Below, in pieces: positions 12,150 through 23,528 of a stretch of 64,000 nucleotides of DNA. Positions within the stretch are counted from its first letter, which is position 1. Each line of letters opens with the position of its first letter. The notes below the pieces were generated by a model. It worked only from the letters and a program-made list of their open reading frames with translations. It did no database searches and had not been told where the DNA came from. Source of the stretch: Apium graveolens (taxonomy: Eukaryota > Streptophyta > Magnoliopsida > Apiales > Apiaceae); the NCBI RefSeq assembly GCF_009905375.1, contig NC_133647.1, positions 136,705,263-136,769,262 of the forward strand, in the 5' to 3' direction. The translations under genes were made by a program, and so were the position numbers.

Positions 12150-13780
12150 ATTCTAAATAGCAAGAAGATACCAAGAGGACGACCTAAGAAGAATCCTTCA
12201 CCTCCACCAGAAGAAGAGAGCCATGATACCCAACCTCACGTACAACAAAACCAAGACCGAAGGAAACATAGGGACCCAACACCACCTCAGAATCAAGATG
12301 ACCCTATGCGACTATTGTAGGCATTTCTGCGACAAAAAACTCAAAATCCTCCAACTAGAGGAGGGGGACCACAACATCAGCAAACCCATCTACTGTTACT
12401 TTCAAATCCTTTAAATCTTTGAACCCGCCTGAGTTCAAAGGTACCACTAACCCTGTTGAGGCTCGAGTTTGGCTTCGTGAGGTCAAAAAGACATTTGAAA
12501 TAGTTGATGTTGAAGAAGAGAAGAAAATTATCTTTGCTGCCTATATGATAAAAGGATAAGCCAACTATTGGTGGGAAACCAAGAAAACACTTGAAACCAC
12601 TTTTCCTATACCATGGACTAGATTTACGGAACTGTTCCTCGAAAAGTACTTTCCGAAATACATGGAGAATCAGATGGAACTTAAGTTTTTAGAATTTAAG
12701 CAAGGAAACATGTCAGTAGCTGAATATGAAGCTAAGTTCACTGAGCTCTCTAGGTTCGTTCCATACCATGTTGACACTGATGAGAAGAAAGCCAGGTGAT
12801 TTCAGCAAGGACTAAAACCTTACATTCAGAACCGCATAGTTGTGTTTGAAATCACCAACTATACCACACTAGTTCAAAAAGCTACAATTATGGAAAGTGG
12901 AAGCGAGCTGTATGCTAAGGACGCAAATGTGAAGAAAAGAAAGTTACAAAACCATAGTGGAAGAAGCTTTGAGATAAAGGTTGAAAATCGGTCAGGGAAA
13001 CGACCTTTTGTGAAACGTGAGAACATGAATGTTGGAAATAGAAGGACTGAAAATGTTGGTGCTCGAAAGGATAATCCAAGATTCAGGACCCCTCAAAACT
13101 CTAACTTGCTTCAGGGCAAACCACCTTTACCTAAGTGCAAAACATGTGGAAGAAAGCATCTTGGGGAGTGTTATCAGGCAAATGTCACTTGTTTCAACTG
13201 CGGACAAAAAGGACACTATGCATCTTGCTGTAAGGAAAAAGCTACTATTTGTTACTCTTATGGAAGGAAGGGTCACATGGCTAAAGATTGCCGAAAGCAA
13301 GCACCTAAGGAAAGCTCTAGACTTAGACTTATGGAACATCCAATCAACAAGCCTACTACACGCACTTTCAACATGACGGTTAAAGATGCCATTATTGATA
13401 ATGATGTGATAGCAGGTACGCTTCTAGTTAATTCTGAAGATGCATGTGTTTTAATTGATTCCGGTGCTACAAGATCTTTTATATCTTTGAACTTTATGAG
13501 TAAGTTGGGCATCGAGTCAGCTACATTAGAAGAAGTTATGGCCATAGAAGTAGCAAACCAGGAAGTTGTCAATGTTGATCAAGTATGTCTAAATTGTGAC
13601 ATAGAAATACGTGGACAACGTTTTACTGCTGACCTCATTCCTTTTAAGTTAGGAGAATTTGACGTGATTTTAGGAATGGATTGGTTAGTTAAATATGACG
13701 CACAAATCAATTGTCGACGAAAGCGAGTAAGTGTGAAAAAGCTAGAGGGTAAACGAGTAATATTGCATGGACGAAAATAA
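12150..13780 (+). pseudogene. gag-protease of the Tekay-like element, disabled
   Basis: The N-terminal part (about 12159-12370) reads KKIPRGRPKKNPSPPPEEE, AT-hook-like, in a different frame from the rest. From about 12376 the capsid region reads on (FKSLNPPEFKG, later GNMSVAEYEAKFTELSRFV) and is broken by TAA at 12557-12559 and TGA at 12797-12799. An open stretch at 12842-13780 has two zinc knuckles: CFNCGQKGHYASCC, with the expected CCHC spacing, and CYSYGRKGHMAKDC, in which the second Cys is Tyr. A retroviral-type aspartic protease follows, with active site VLIDSGATRSFIS and downstream GMDWL. Gag packages the RNA and the protease processes the polyprotein. The stops, frameshift and damaged knuckle show a dead copy. 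Confidence 0.85.
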
Positions 13781-13879
13781 AGGAAGAAGTTCTTAACCGT
13801 GATGGAAGCAAAGAGATTCCTTCGGCAAGGATTTCAAGGTTATTTAGCTCACGTAATAGACATAGAAAAGCTCACCCCT

Positions 13880-15215
13880 AAGATTAAATAAATTCCTGTG
13901 GTTAATGAATTTGAAGATGTCTTTCCGGAAGAATTACCTGGATTGCCCCCTGATAGGGAGATAGAATTCACGATCAACCTTGCTTCAGGAACACAACCTA
14001 TTTCTAAAGCACCTTATAGGATGGTACCCATTGAAATAAAGGAATTGGTGACCCAACTACAAGAGCTTCTAGAAAAGGCGTCCTAGTGTGTCTCCTTGGG
14101 GAGCACCAGTACTATTTGTAGAGAAGAAAGATGGATCCATGCGGTTGTGTATCGATTATAGCGAATTAAATAAGATGATAATAAAGAACAAATATCCACT
14201 ACCGAGGATTGATGACTTGTTCTATCAATTAAAAGGAGCTGCTCACTTTTCAAAGATTGACTTAAGGTCAGGATATCATTAACTAAAAATCAAGCCTGAA
14301 GATATTCCAAAGACCGCTTTTAGGACTCGATACGGATATTACGAATTTTTAGTCATGCCATTTGGATTGACGAATGCTCCAGCTGCCTTTATGGATCTAA
14401 TGAATAGAGTATTCAAGAAGTACCTGAACAAGTTTGTAATTATATTTATTGATGACATCTTGATATACCTCAAGACACCTCATGAGCATGCGGAACACCT
14501 TAGATTGACTTTGGATATCTTAAGGAAAGAAACGTTGTATGCTAAATTTTCGAAATGGGAGTTTTGGACGGAGAAAGTGCAATTCTTAGGTCATATAGTA
14601 AGTCGTGAAGGAAATTCTGTTGACCCTGAAAAAGTGGAAGCGGTTGCAAATTGGGAACGACCAAAGACACCAATGGAAGTTAGGAGTTTTCTTGGATTAG
14701 CTGGATACTATCGAAGGTTCGTCAAAGATTTTTCCAAAATATCCACTCCGTTGACCACTCACAAGAAAGAGCGAGAAGTTTGAATGGACCCCGAAATGTG
14801 AAGAGAGTTTTCAAGAACTCAAGAAGAGATTGATATCTGCACCAGTTTTAACTTTACCCGATGAGAAAGGAAACTTTATAATTTACAGTGACGCGTTGCA
14901 TAAAGGCCTAGGTTGCGTTTTAATGCAAAATAGGAAAGTAATTGCCTACGCTTCTCGACAACTAAAGGAGTACGAGACTAGGTACCCAACGCACGATCTG
15001 GAATTAGCAGCCATAGTGTTTGCACTTAATATTTGGAGACATTATTAATACGGGGAAAAGTGCGAGATGTTCACGGACCACAAAAGTCTGAAGTACATTT
15101 TCACCCAGAAAGAGCTGAATATAAGACAAAGACGTTGGTTGGAATTGAAAGGACTACGATTGCACGATAAACTATCACCCTGGAAAGGCAAATGTCATTG
15201 CAGACGCTTTGAGTA
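13880..15215 (+). pseudogene. Reverse transcriptase-RNase H of the Tekay-like element, disabled
   Basis: The region starts with the linker [17 protein letters not shown] (13916 on). A +1 frameshift near 14080-14088 precedes [16 protein letters not shown], and a TAA at 14281-14283 replaces the usual Gln codon after SGYH. The palm then continues with [18 protein letters not shown] and the catalytic FIDDILIY at about 14445-14470. After [13 protein letters not shown] another frameshift occurs near 14765. RNase H follows ([17 protein letters not shown], then [20 protein letters not shown]) with a TAA at 15046-15048 and a shifted end near 15140. This enzyme would copy genomic RNA to cDNA. Four or more lesions make it inactive. 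Confidence 0.88.
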
Positions 15216-16789
15216 GAAAAGAAAGACTTAAGATGTTGATTACTTCGGAAGAGCTGGTCAGGGAGTTCGAGAAGATGGAATTAGAAGTCAAGATTCCAGT
15301 CCAAGCTAAAGAACACGTATTTCAGATTCATTTGCAACCAGAGCTAATTGAGAAGATACGCAGATGTCAAGAGAAGTTTCTAGAAGAAAGAAGGTCTGAG
15401 TTGACCGGAGAAGAACTTCGAAGTTCAAAAGATGAAAAAAGAATTAAGAGATTTGCCTCACGAATCTAGATTCCAAATGTTGAAGAGTCGAAACATGAGA
15501 TCATGAATGAAGCCCATAACTCACGATTTTCAATTCATCCAGGGAGCACAAAAATGTATCAGGACATTAAGCAAAATTATTGGTGGCCCAATGAAAAGAG
15601 AGATTGCAGAGTGGGTTAGTAGGTGTTTAACGTGTCAACAGGTAAAAGCTGAACAACAAAGGCCAAGCGGACTTTTGTAACCTCTACAAATTTCCGAGTG
15701 GAAATGGGAGCATATTACAATGGATTTTGTGGTAGGTTTACCTCGAACTAGAACCAATCATGACACCATATGGGTTATAGTGGACCAACTCACTAAATCA
15801 GCACAATTCCTACAATAAATGAAAGGTACATAATTGAGAAATTGGTGACTCTATATTTAAAGGAAATAGTGACTCGACATGGAGTCCCTGTTTCTATAGT
15901 GTCAGATAGAGATGCCAGATTCACATCGAAGTTTTGGAAAAGCTTTCAGGAATGCCTTGGTACAAGACTTAGTATGAGCACCGCTTATCATCCATAGAAG
16001 GATGGACAAAGTGAAAGGACTATTCATACACTAGAGGATATGTTAAGAGCTTGTGCTTTAGACTTCAAAGGGAGTTGGGATGACCATTTACCTTTAGTTG
16101 AGTTTGCCTATAATAATAGCTATCATTCAAGTATAGGTATGGCTCCTTATGAGGCATTATACGGAAGGAAGTGTCGCTCACTGATTTGTTGGGATGAAGT
16201 TAGAGAAAGGAAGTTATTAGGCCCAGAAATGATCCAGCAGACTAAACAATCCATTGAAAATATCCGTAAAAGGTTAGTGGCTGCTCAAGACCGACAGAGG
16301 AAGTACGCAAATCAAGGAAGAAGAGATAAGGAATTTGAAGTTGGAGAAAAGGTTTTATTAAAAAATTTCCCTTGGAAGGGCGTGATGAGATTTGGTAAAA
16401 AAGGCAAATTAAGTCCTCGATTTATTGGACCTTTTGAAATCTTAAAGAGTGTCAGATCAGTCTCTTATCAATTGGCATTACCACCAGATCTACAACATTT
16501 TCACGACATATTCCATATATATGTACTAAAGAAATATCATCATGATAACTGACATGTCCTTAATTACGAACCGATTGAGGTAAAATCTAATTTGACTTAT
16601 GAAGAGCAATCGGTGGAAATTATAGATCGGAAAGTACAAGAATCGAAAAAGAAGAATATACCTTTGGTCAAGGTGTTATGGCGAAATCACGCAATTGAAG
16701 AAGCAACTTGGGAACTGGAAAATGAAACGCGCAACGAGTACCCGTTTCTATTCAGCAACGAGAGTGATTCCGGGGACGGAATCCTATAA
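15216..16789 (+). pseudogene. Integrase with chromodomain-like tail of the Tekay-like element, disabled
   Basis: The N-terminal part carries the usual [19 protein letters not shown] and NYWWPN motifs near 15505-15585, in a frame broken several times between 15470 and 15830. The catalytic core is visible as [16 protein letters not shown] (about 15890) and [17 protein letters not shown] (about 15980-16020), with TAG in place of a Gln codon. From 16040 the frame is open: [20 protein letters not shown], then the GPFEIL region. After one stop (TGA 16550-16552) comes a tail, PLVKVLWRNHAIEEATWELE, like the chromodomain-related end of Tekay integrases. The integrase would insert cDNA; the tail may guide targeting. 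Confidence 0.85.
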
Positions 16790-16800
16790 GGAGGGGAGAA
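16788..16800 (+). other. Polypurine tract of the Tekay-like element
   Basis: AAGGAGGGGAGAA directly precedes the 3' LTR start TGTAACGACC. Confidence 0.85.
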
Positions 16801-19800
16801 TGTAACGACCGACAAAACTCAAGTAAAATTCTAATTTTTAATTTAAATTGCCTCGAAAATTTATAAATTTTGCCCAAGAGAAAATTTTGCTTTTGTACCT
16901 GGATAAAAAAATAATAAATAGGTAAATAAATAAATAAATAAATAACTAAATAAAATAAAATTTGAGGCTAGAATTAATTTTTGGAAATTTTATTAGTCGT
17001 TTAAAAATTTTATTACATGTGCAAAGATCCCTAATTTTATTGATAATAATTATTAGTCATTAATTTTATAAATTTACTTTTTTTTATAAAATTGGAGTAG
17101 CTAATTAATTTATTTAGAATACTATTTTATTTTATCTAGTAAAATTATTTTGTCAGATTTAAATTCTTTTAATTATGTATTTGAGATATTTTATCTAGTA
17201 AAATTCTTTTAAAATTAATACCATAATTGTTTCAAGATATTTTAATTTAACTCTCCTAGGAATTTTTTTTATCTTTATATTTTTTTATAAAGAAAAATAA
17301 TAAATAAAATAAAACACTTGGCTTATAAGTTAAGCTCGTTAGATATTTTGGGTAGATATTTTTTTAGGAAGAGTCTAGATGAAGATACCTTTATAAGAAA
17401 TTAATTAAATAATGGTCATTAAGAGTTACAAAGCTTACTCTAGAATACTCAACGGAGAGAATTTAGGAGACTCAATTGTATGGTTAAGGCAACTACTGCA
17501 CTCTTAATTTTGGTTAGTGTCTTTATCTCTAAATTATTTCCAGAGAATTATATAGGGATTAGATTAGTATTGTTATTTGACAGTGTGTTGTAAATTTCAG
17601 CTTTTGAGTTTTATTTGTGCTTATAATAAATTGATAAGATGTAATTAAAGGGGGTTAGGCGTAAGGGGAAAGAGGTAGTAAAAAATAGGTTTTTTTTTCT
17701 TTTGTGTATAGATGAGGGTTGCTGTAGTTAGCCCAATTACAAACACGAGGAATAACAACTGTATGTGAGCTGTGTGGCCGTCGGAGGAGGAGAGGAAGGG
17801 GCGGAGCCACCACGGCTGTTGAGTACCCAGTGGTGGTTTCCGATGCGATGGCGCAAAAGGGAGGTTTTGTGCTGTGTGTTTTATTTGTGTGTATATTGTG
17901 CAGTGTATATGTGTGTATTTTGGGGAGGTTAAAGGAGGATCCACCACATCGGTGGTGGCGATGGGGGGCTACGGTGGTGCTTGGAGAGGGAGTATCTGTG
18001 CGGGGATGTGATGGGTGTAGTGTTTTTGTGAGATTGAAAGAAAGAAGCCACCGCCACGGCGGTGGGGGCGGCATTGGCATGGTCGCAGGCGAGAGAGAAC
18101 GAGGACGAAAGAGCGAGGGAGTGCGGGAGAGGAAAGAACGAGGGAGAGGGAGAGTGAGAGAGGGAGAAAGAGAGAAAGAGAGGAAGAAAGGGAGAGAGTT
18201 TGACCTGAAAATGGGTGGGTAGTGATTTTTGGAAAAAAGATTGATAGGAGCTTGTAGATCGGGCTATGAGCAACAAGATTATGCGAAGAAATTCAGGTTT
18301 CGGGTTAGCCGAAAAATGGTCGGCGGCGGCGGCTCTGGCCGGCGGCAGCCATGGAAGGTGAGGAGTGGTGGGGGAGGAAAGGTTGAAGATGAGTTTGGGG
18401 AAGATGGGGGTAAATCTGTAAATTGGTGAAATGAAATTAAAATGATTTGATAAATAATAAGTATTGTTAAATTGATAATAAATATTGGGTAATAAATGTA
18501 ATAAAAGAATTGGTCAAATAAAAGTTACATAAAAAAGGAAATAGTTGGATTAATGGGAAAAAGAAAATGAGATAAAAGTAATGTATTATTATTTTGGTTA
18601 AACAAGAATTAGAGTATTAAATTATGGAATATAGTATAAGTTGTGATTTAAAATAATATAAGATACTAAGAGTTGAAGCATTGGTACCAAGTTATTTAAT
18701 AGTAAAATAATCATGGAATAAAAGTAGAAGAGTGTAAAGGCGATTACAAATAAAGTCAAATTTTAGGGATATTATCGTTAGCTTATTATAATTTACTGAA
18801 TAAAATGACTCGATTAATTCATTATTAAAATAATGAATTAAAAGTTTAATTGGCATTAAAATATTTTAAGAAAGAATATTTAGAGTGAGTGTTTGAGATC
18901 CTTTATCGAATATTATTTAATATTTCTTATTTTATGAATTGATAGAAATTCTATTTTACTTCATGGAATTATGGAGCAATATTGAGCTCGCGTATTGCTT
19001 TAAATTATTATAATTATTATTAGCATACGGGCGAGCAAGGCAAGTTTACTATCTCTCCACTCACCTTAAAAATATTTATTTGCGTAAATGTTTTTAATTA
19101 TATTTTTCTCAAGTATTGTTTATTTTAAGTTTATTTATTTATTTAAGAATGATTTATTTTCTGAACTTTAAAAAAAATATTATTATTATTTTGAATTAGT
19201 TATTTGAATTTAAATTTCCTCGATCGAATACCCTATCTTTTAATAAACCTTAGTCGTACTCATTGTTCGAGAGGACTCCTTTTAATTTCTTTTAGTTAAG
19301 GTTTGATTCCTTAATTCGGGTCAACCACATTCATTTCTTGTCGGTTACATCTATTGTCCAGATGTATCCAATTTTATTCAAATCAAAGATTGATTCATTG
19401 TTCGAATCAGAAATTAATAGGAAATATATTAAGTTTATTACTCGTAGTGATTGGTCCTACTCACAATGATCCTGAACGTTATTTAGTCATTTGGTTATTC
19501 TTTTGTTTTGAGATAACCAAATAATATTTCTTTGAACTTGACCATTCTCTTTGTTCGAGATGGTTACCTTCTTTTCTTTCTAGATGATGCTTTGTTCGTG
19601 TCGTCTAAAATTATTTTCTTGTTCTCCGGATTAATCCATTGTTCGGGTTAATGTAATTTATTTAAAAAGTGCTAGCTGTGTGCTAGACTTATCAAATAAA
19701 TTTTCTAGTGTCTAGCTTCGTTATCAGAGAACTACTCGGGGATTCATATTCTAAACTGGTCAACGTGGTCCAGAAACGTTGACCATGATTGTATGGTCCG

Positions 19801-20605
19801 AAAACGTTGACCATATTCAATCTAGTCCGTGATGGTTAACCATGGTTAGTGATAATGTGTTATGTTCGAAGTGACATTTGGCTCTTTGGAAGCCAGGGTT
19901 GTGTGATAACCCATTTATGATTAATTTCTAGCAAAATTTGAAATATAAGATGGGACTTGCCTGAAGGCACTGATCACGCTACACGCGAGTTCTACAGGAG
20001 TCGATACTTGTGACATGGTAGTTGATCGAGCCATGGGGTATCGAAAGGTGGACGACCAGTATGCTCTTGTGTCATGTTGTTTAAAGATGTGTTTGAGTTT
20101 GTTAATATTCTCAGATTCGAGATTTATTATTTAAGTTGTCAGTTATCTTTTATTCTTAAAATTTCAAATATATTCTGTTATTTCCTATTTTTGGGTATTG
20201 GATAAATAGTGAATTTGCTGAGCAGATTAATGCTCACTCTTGCCATCATTACATTTCGTTTAGCAGTCAAATTAGAAAGTGATGAACATCCAAATCCGCG
20301 TGTGAAGGGCAAGGAAAAGATGCCAAGTTCAAGCAAGGATCGGTAGATTGTCTGTGTGCCAGCTATATGCTACGGAAGTCGCCTAGTAGTGCAATAAAAT
20401 TTTAGTTGTGTAATAAAGTTCTAGTGGTTAGTACTTTGGTTCGCAGAGTATGTATGGTATTAGTAAGTGATCTTTGGATCTATGGACGTGATAAGATAAA
20501 TGTAGTAAGGTACTTTTTATGCTATTGTAACTATACACAGGTATTTGATACACTGCATGATGTGGCAATCTAAATCCGTGAAAGAGCGGGTTTGGGGGCG
20601 CTACA
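16801..20605 (+). repeat. 3' LTR of the Tekay-like element (3805 bp)
   Basis: Direct repeat of 6160-9983, ending GGGGGCGCTACA. In the first 170 bp about a dozen differences from the 5' LTR can be seen, including a small tandem AAAT expansion near 16920. Confidence 0.88.
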
Positions 20606-20610
20606 GATTG
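20606..20610. repeat. Target site duplication GATTG, right
   Basis: Identical to 6155-6159. Confidence 0.85.
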
Positions 20611-20979
20611 TACCCTATAACGTAGTCTCTCGCGGAGATCCTACAATTAGGGGTTAAATATCGATGTAATGGGTTATGAATGTTTATAGGATAATTATCC
20701 TTGTGAACTAAATCTATGAATATTTGTAAAATGATCCAAGCTAATATCGGATTGTTTTAACTTTTTGTGTAGTCTGAATGGTTGTGTGATAATATTCATG
20801 TAAAGTACGGTATCTTTCATATTTATGTTGGTTTAAATGTGTGGATGATTTCTTATTATTAGCTTTGCATATTTTTATATATTTTGGTGCTGAATTACAC
20901 TACGATTTTATATAAATTGGGATTTGTGATTGGACAAGTTTAGAATTCAATTTGAAAGCCGAAAAAGGCTGGAATAAAA

Positions 20980-21474
20980 AAAACAGCAGGATGCTGCTTC
21001 TGGAGAGAGAATTTAACGACGGAATTCTGAGTAACTTATGACGGTTATGACGGAATTCTGTAATTATGTTGGCTACTTACGACGGAATTCTGGGTTACTT
21101 GGGACGGTTGTTCTTCATGATTTACTCATTTTTTATTTTAAATTAATCCTGGCAAGCTTGTGGGCCAAAGATGCTAACTTACGACATATAAATTGTCGTA
21201 AATTAAAGATAAAATGACGGTATATTCCATCAAAAGTGTAATTATCAGCCCACTAAAAGTGGGCTCCACTTCCCTAATTTGCGACAGTTTTTCTAGATTT
21301 GTTACGAAATGATAACTTATGACGAAATATGTACTTACGAAAAAATCGGTACTTGTGACAGAATTGATATTTATGGCGAAAAGGTTATTTGTGACGAAAA
21401 TCTGAACTTAAAACTTGAGCAAAAATGTCGAATATTTTCCGTCGCAATTGGGCCAATTGCGACGAATTCTAGTG
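20980..21474 (+). repeat. Subterminal repeats and terminus of the second CACTA element
   Basis: Copies of a (A)CTTA(C/T)GACGGAATTC-like motif occur near 21013, 21047, 21078, 21183, 21316 and 21339. The end itself is a near-palindrome, GTCGCAATTGGGCCAATTGC, followed by GACGAATTCTAGTG. This is a CACTA-type terminal inverted repeat on the reverse strand. Confidence 0.7.
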
Positions 21475-22735
21475 TAAAAATATATATTTTTTAGCCCAAT
21501 AAACCTTTAGCCCCGGTAAAAAAACAGCCCAATAGTTTGTCAAAAACACTCACCCCAATATTAGCAAGGATCAAATTTAACCTGTTAGCCCAATTTAGAG
21601 ACGTATATATATAACCAAATAAGGATATAAAGTAGAAAACAAAAATTAAGAGAAAAAAATAATTTAAAATTTCAAAACATAAAAATATATACAACTAAAA
21701 AATTAGGTTTGGCGCTCAACACATTCAATTGTCATATATATTTGGATTATTTATTCTTCCACTGTTGATTAGACCACTCAGGCACTCACCATGTGAGTAA
21801 TTTTAACTTTAATTTTTAATTGATTTTGCATATGAGTAATGTGATATGTGTGTGCCTATATATACATGTGCGTAGATGTTCTTTTTAATTGTACTCGTTA
21901 AGAAATTAGGTTATAAATCCTGTGATTATTGTAAGTTATTAGCGATTAATCTCTTAGTTTAATAGTTAATTAGGTTATTTTTTAGTTAATAGGCAAAAAT
22001 ATTTAAAATTTAGTATAAATTAAAAGACATAATAATTTATTTATTTTACATGACTAAATTTCAATTATTTTTTATTTTATTATGGACATAGTTTAATATA
22101 TTCATTCAAGTTCAGTTTGAACACGATTATTTTTTATGTACTCACATAAATTAAATATAATCTCATATTTTGACTTGTTGAGGGAATCAAGCTCAAAAGA
22201 GGAAAACGTTATATTCCTATTTTTCTAATCCTACGGCTACTACTAGTACTCTGCCTACATATATAGTTGGTTGTCCCCACTGAATAAAATGATGTGATAA
22301 TGTCACAGTCACATAGAACATGCATGCATAATCTTCTTGCAAAGCTAAGCTAATCTCATGTCAATATTATATCTCTTCATCAACTATTTAAAAAAGAAAC
22401 ACGTCACTGTGATGTGTTTGCATTAGTTGTATGCTTGATCATATATTTTATGTTCCTCCTTTCATCATTTTTCTGTTATAGAATATTTCCCGTCCTACTT
22501 TATTAGCTGTCACTGACGGTTTTACAAAGTTACAACTGAGGCATTAAGAGTATGTGGGAAGATTGTGTGTGTTATTCATCCAAACACCCAGGTCCAATTC
22601 ATCAGCTCTAAAATCTTAAGATTTAGAAGAAGGCCTGAACACGATCTTATACTCTTCCCCCTCATTCATACAATTCGTATCGATTGATAATCACAAATAT
22701 AACCAATACCAATACATCATAATAATAACAAATAC
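21475..22735. other. Noncoding DNA, no gene seen
   Basis: AT-rich sequence with no supported ORF. The first 250 bp keep the phrase AGCCCAATA several times. Confidence 0.5.
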
Positions 22736-22737
22736 CT

Positions 22738-23185
22738 TTGGGTGAGCTCGACAACAGACAACTGTTATCCATCTTTTTTCAAACTGTTGTCTATGTGAAT
22801 TACCTTATAGTGTCGTACAATAATTTTTTAAGTGCATTGTTGTTTTGAATTATAAACTCAACGATTAAAAACCGTTACTACTATATTAACTTATAGTGAC
22901 TTGTGACAACAATTTTGTACATTATGTTGTGTAATTCAAGCCACTGTTTTTCATAAGAGTTATCTTACAAAACATCAAATAGGGAACGAAAATAGTTGTA
23001 TATATGGTATCCCCTCATCGAGTCAAACAATGGTTTTTAAAAGCAATTTTGTTGTAAATCTTATACACAACACCTAAATATCGTTGCTACTATAATAACT
23101 TATATTGACTTAAGAAAACACTTTTTTAAAATAAATTGTCTTAGGAAACATCAAACAATAGGATAAAACAGTTGTCTCAAATAGT
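22738..23185. repeat. Imperfect ~220-bp duplicated unit, CACTA-like subterminal DNA
   Basis: A block with CGTTACTACTATATTAACTT at about 22873 recurs as CGTTGCTACTATAATAACTT at about 23092. Motifs like GACAACAGTTTG and AACAGTTGTCT appear in both orientations. This resembles the end of a degraded DNA transposon, but no terminus was found. Confidence 0.3.
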
Positions 23186-23189
23186 TTTT

Positions 23190-23505
23190 TTAATAAAAGT
23201 TGTTTTTCATTAAATCAGAAAAAATCCGACAATATTGTCTCCAACAAAATTGATGGAGGAGACCTAAAATCCAAGAAGCAATTAAGCGCACAAGGAATTT
23301 TGCAATCTCATGTGCCACCCTATTTCCTTGATTTCTATAAAAATCTACAAACACTCCTCCTCTACTACTAAGCATAGATTTGCATTATTGCACTAGGTTA
23401 CCCAGCTCGAGCAAATTAGTGTTTTCTCATCTTATTGCTTTGATAATTAGTTGTGAATCGCTCTCAATGGTTACTGTTGACATTGGAAGATAATCCAACC
23501 ATCAA
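23190..23505 (-). pseudogene. RNase H-like (RVT_3 type) domain pseudogene
   Basis: On the minus strand a frame reads VTIESDSQLIIKAI, then, after an in-frame stop, NTNLLELGNLVQ, a second stop, and the open stretch (23375-23190) with VFVDFYRNQGNRVAHEIAKF. This is the pattern of the plant RNase H-like domain found at the end of LINE reverse transcriptases and in many free-standing plant proteins: the ESDS motif carries a catalytic Asp and the NRVAHELA motif lies near the end. Only about 100 residues remain, with two stops, so it is a fragment. A LINE origin is likely but no polymerase part is next to it. Confidence 0.6.
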
Positions 23506-23528
23506 AGAGCCTCGACAATCCCTACCAT

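Larger units (their letters stand above)
6160..20605 (+). mobile_element. Complete Tekay/Del-like Ty3-gypsy retrotransposon, 14.4 kb
   Basis: Two long direct repeats, both TGTAACGACCG...CTACA, bound a gag-pol interior of about 6.8 kb. The 5-bp duplication GATTG flanks the whole at 6155-6159 and 20606-20610. A primer binding site close to that for initiator tRNA-Met follows the 5' LTR, and a polypurine tract precedes the 3' LTR. Domain order is gag, protease, reverse transcriptase, RNase H, integrase, chromodomain-like tail, which with the very long LTRs points to the chromovirus Tekay lineage. The LTRs differ by several percent by eye, and every large ORF has stops or frameshifts, so the copy is old and inactive. 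Confidence 0.9.
5410..21474 (+). mobile_element. Second CACTA element, 3' part, interrupted by a gypsy element
   Basis: The right terminus is the reverse complement of CACTAGAATTCGTCGCAATT and ends at 21474. The preceding 500 bp hold many TTACGACGGAATT-like repeats. Removing the 14.4-kb gypsy element (6160-20605) and one GATTG copy joins 5410-6159 to 20611-21474. The 5' end is missing; the Sirevirus-like LTR abuts this DNA at about 5410, so the 5' half, if kept, is to the left of the window. The DNA before the break carries the end of a split gene. The link between that gene end and this transposon is inferred from position. Confidence 0.6.

Noticed and set aside
11587..12414. Small frames between the leader ORF and gag of the Tekay-like element
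   Set aside because: No domain, biased composition; the true gag text from about 12159 is in other frames.
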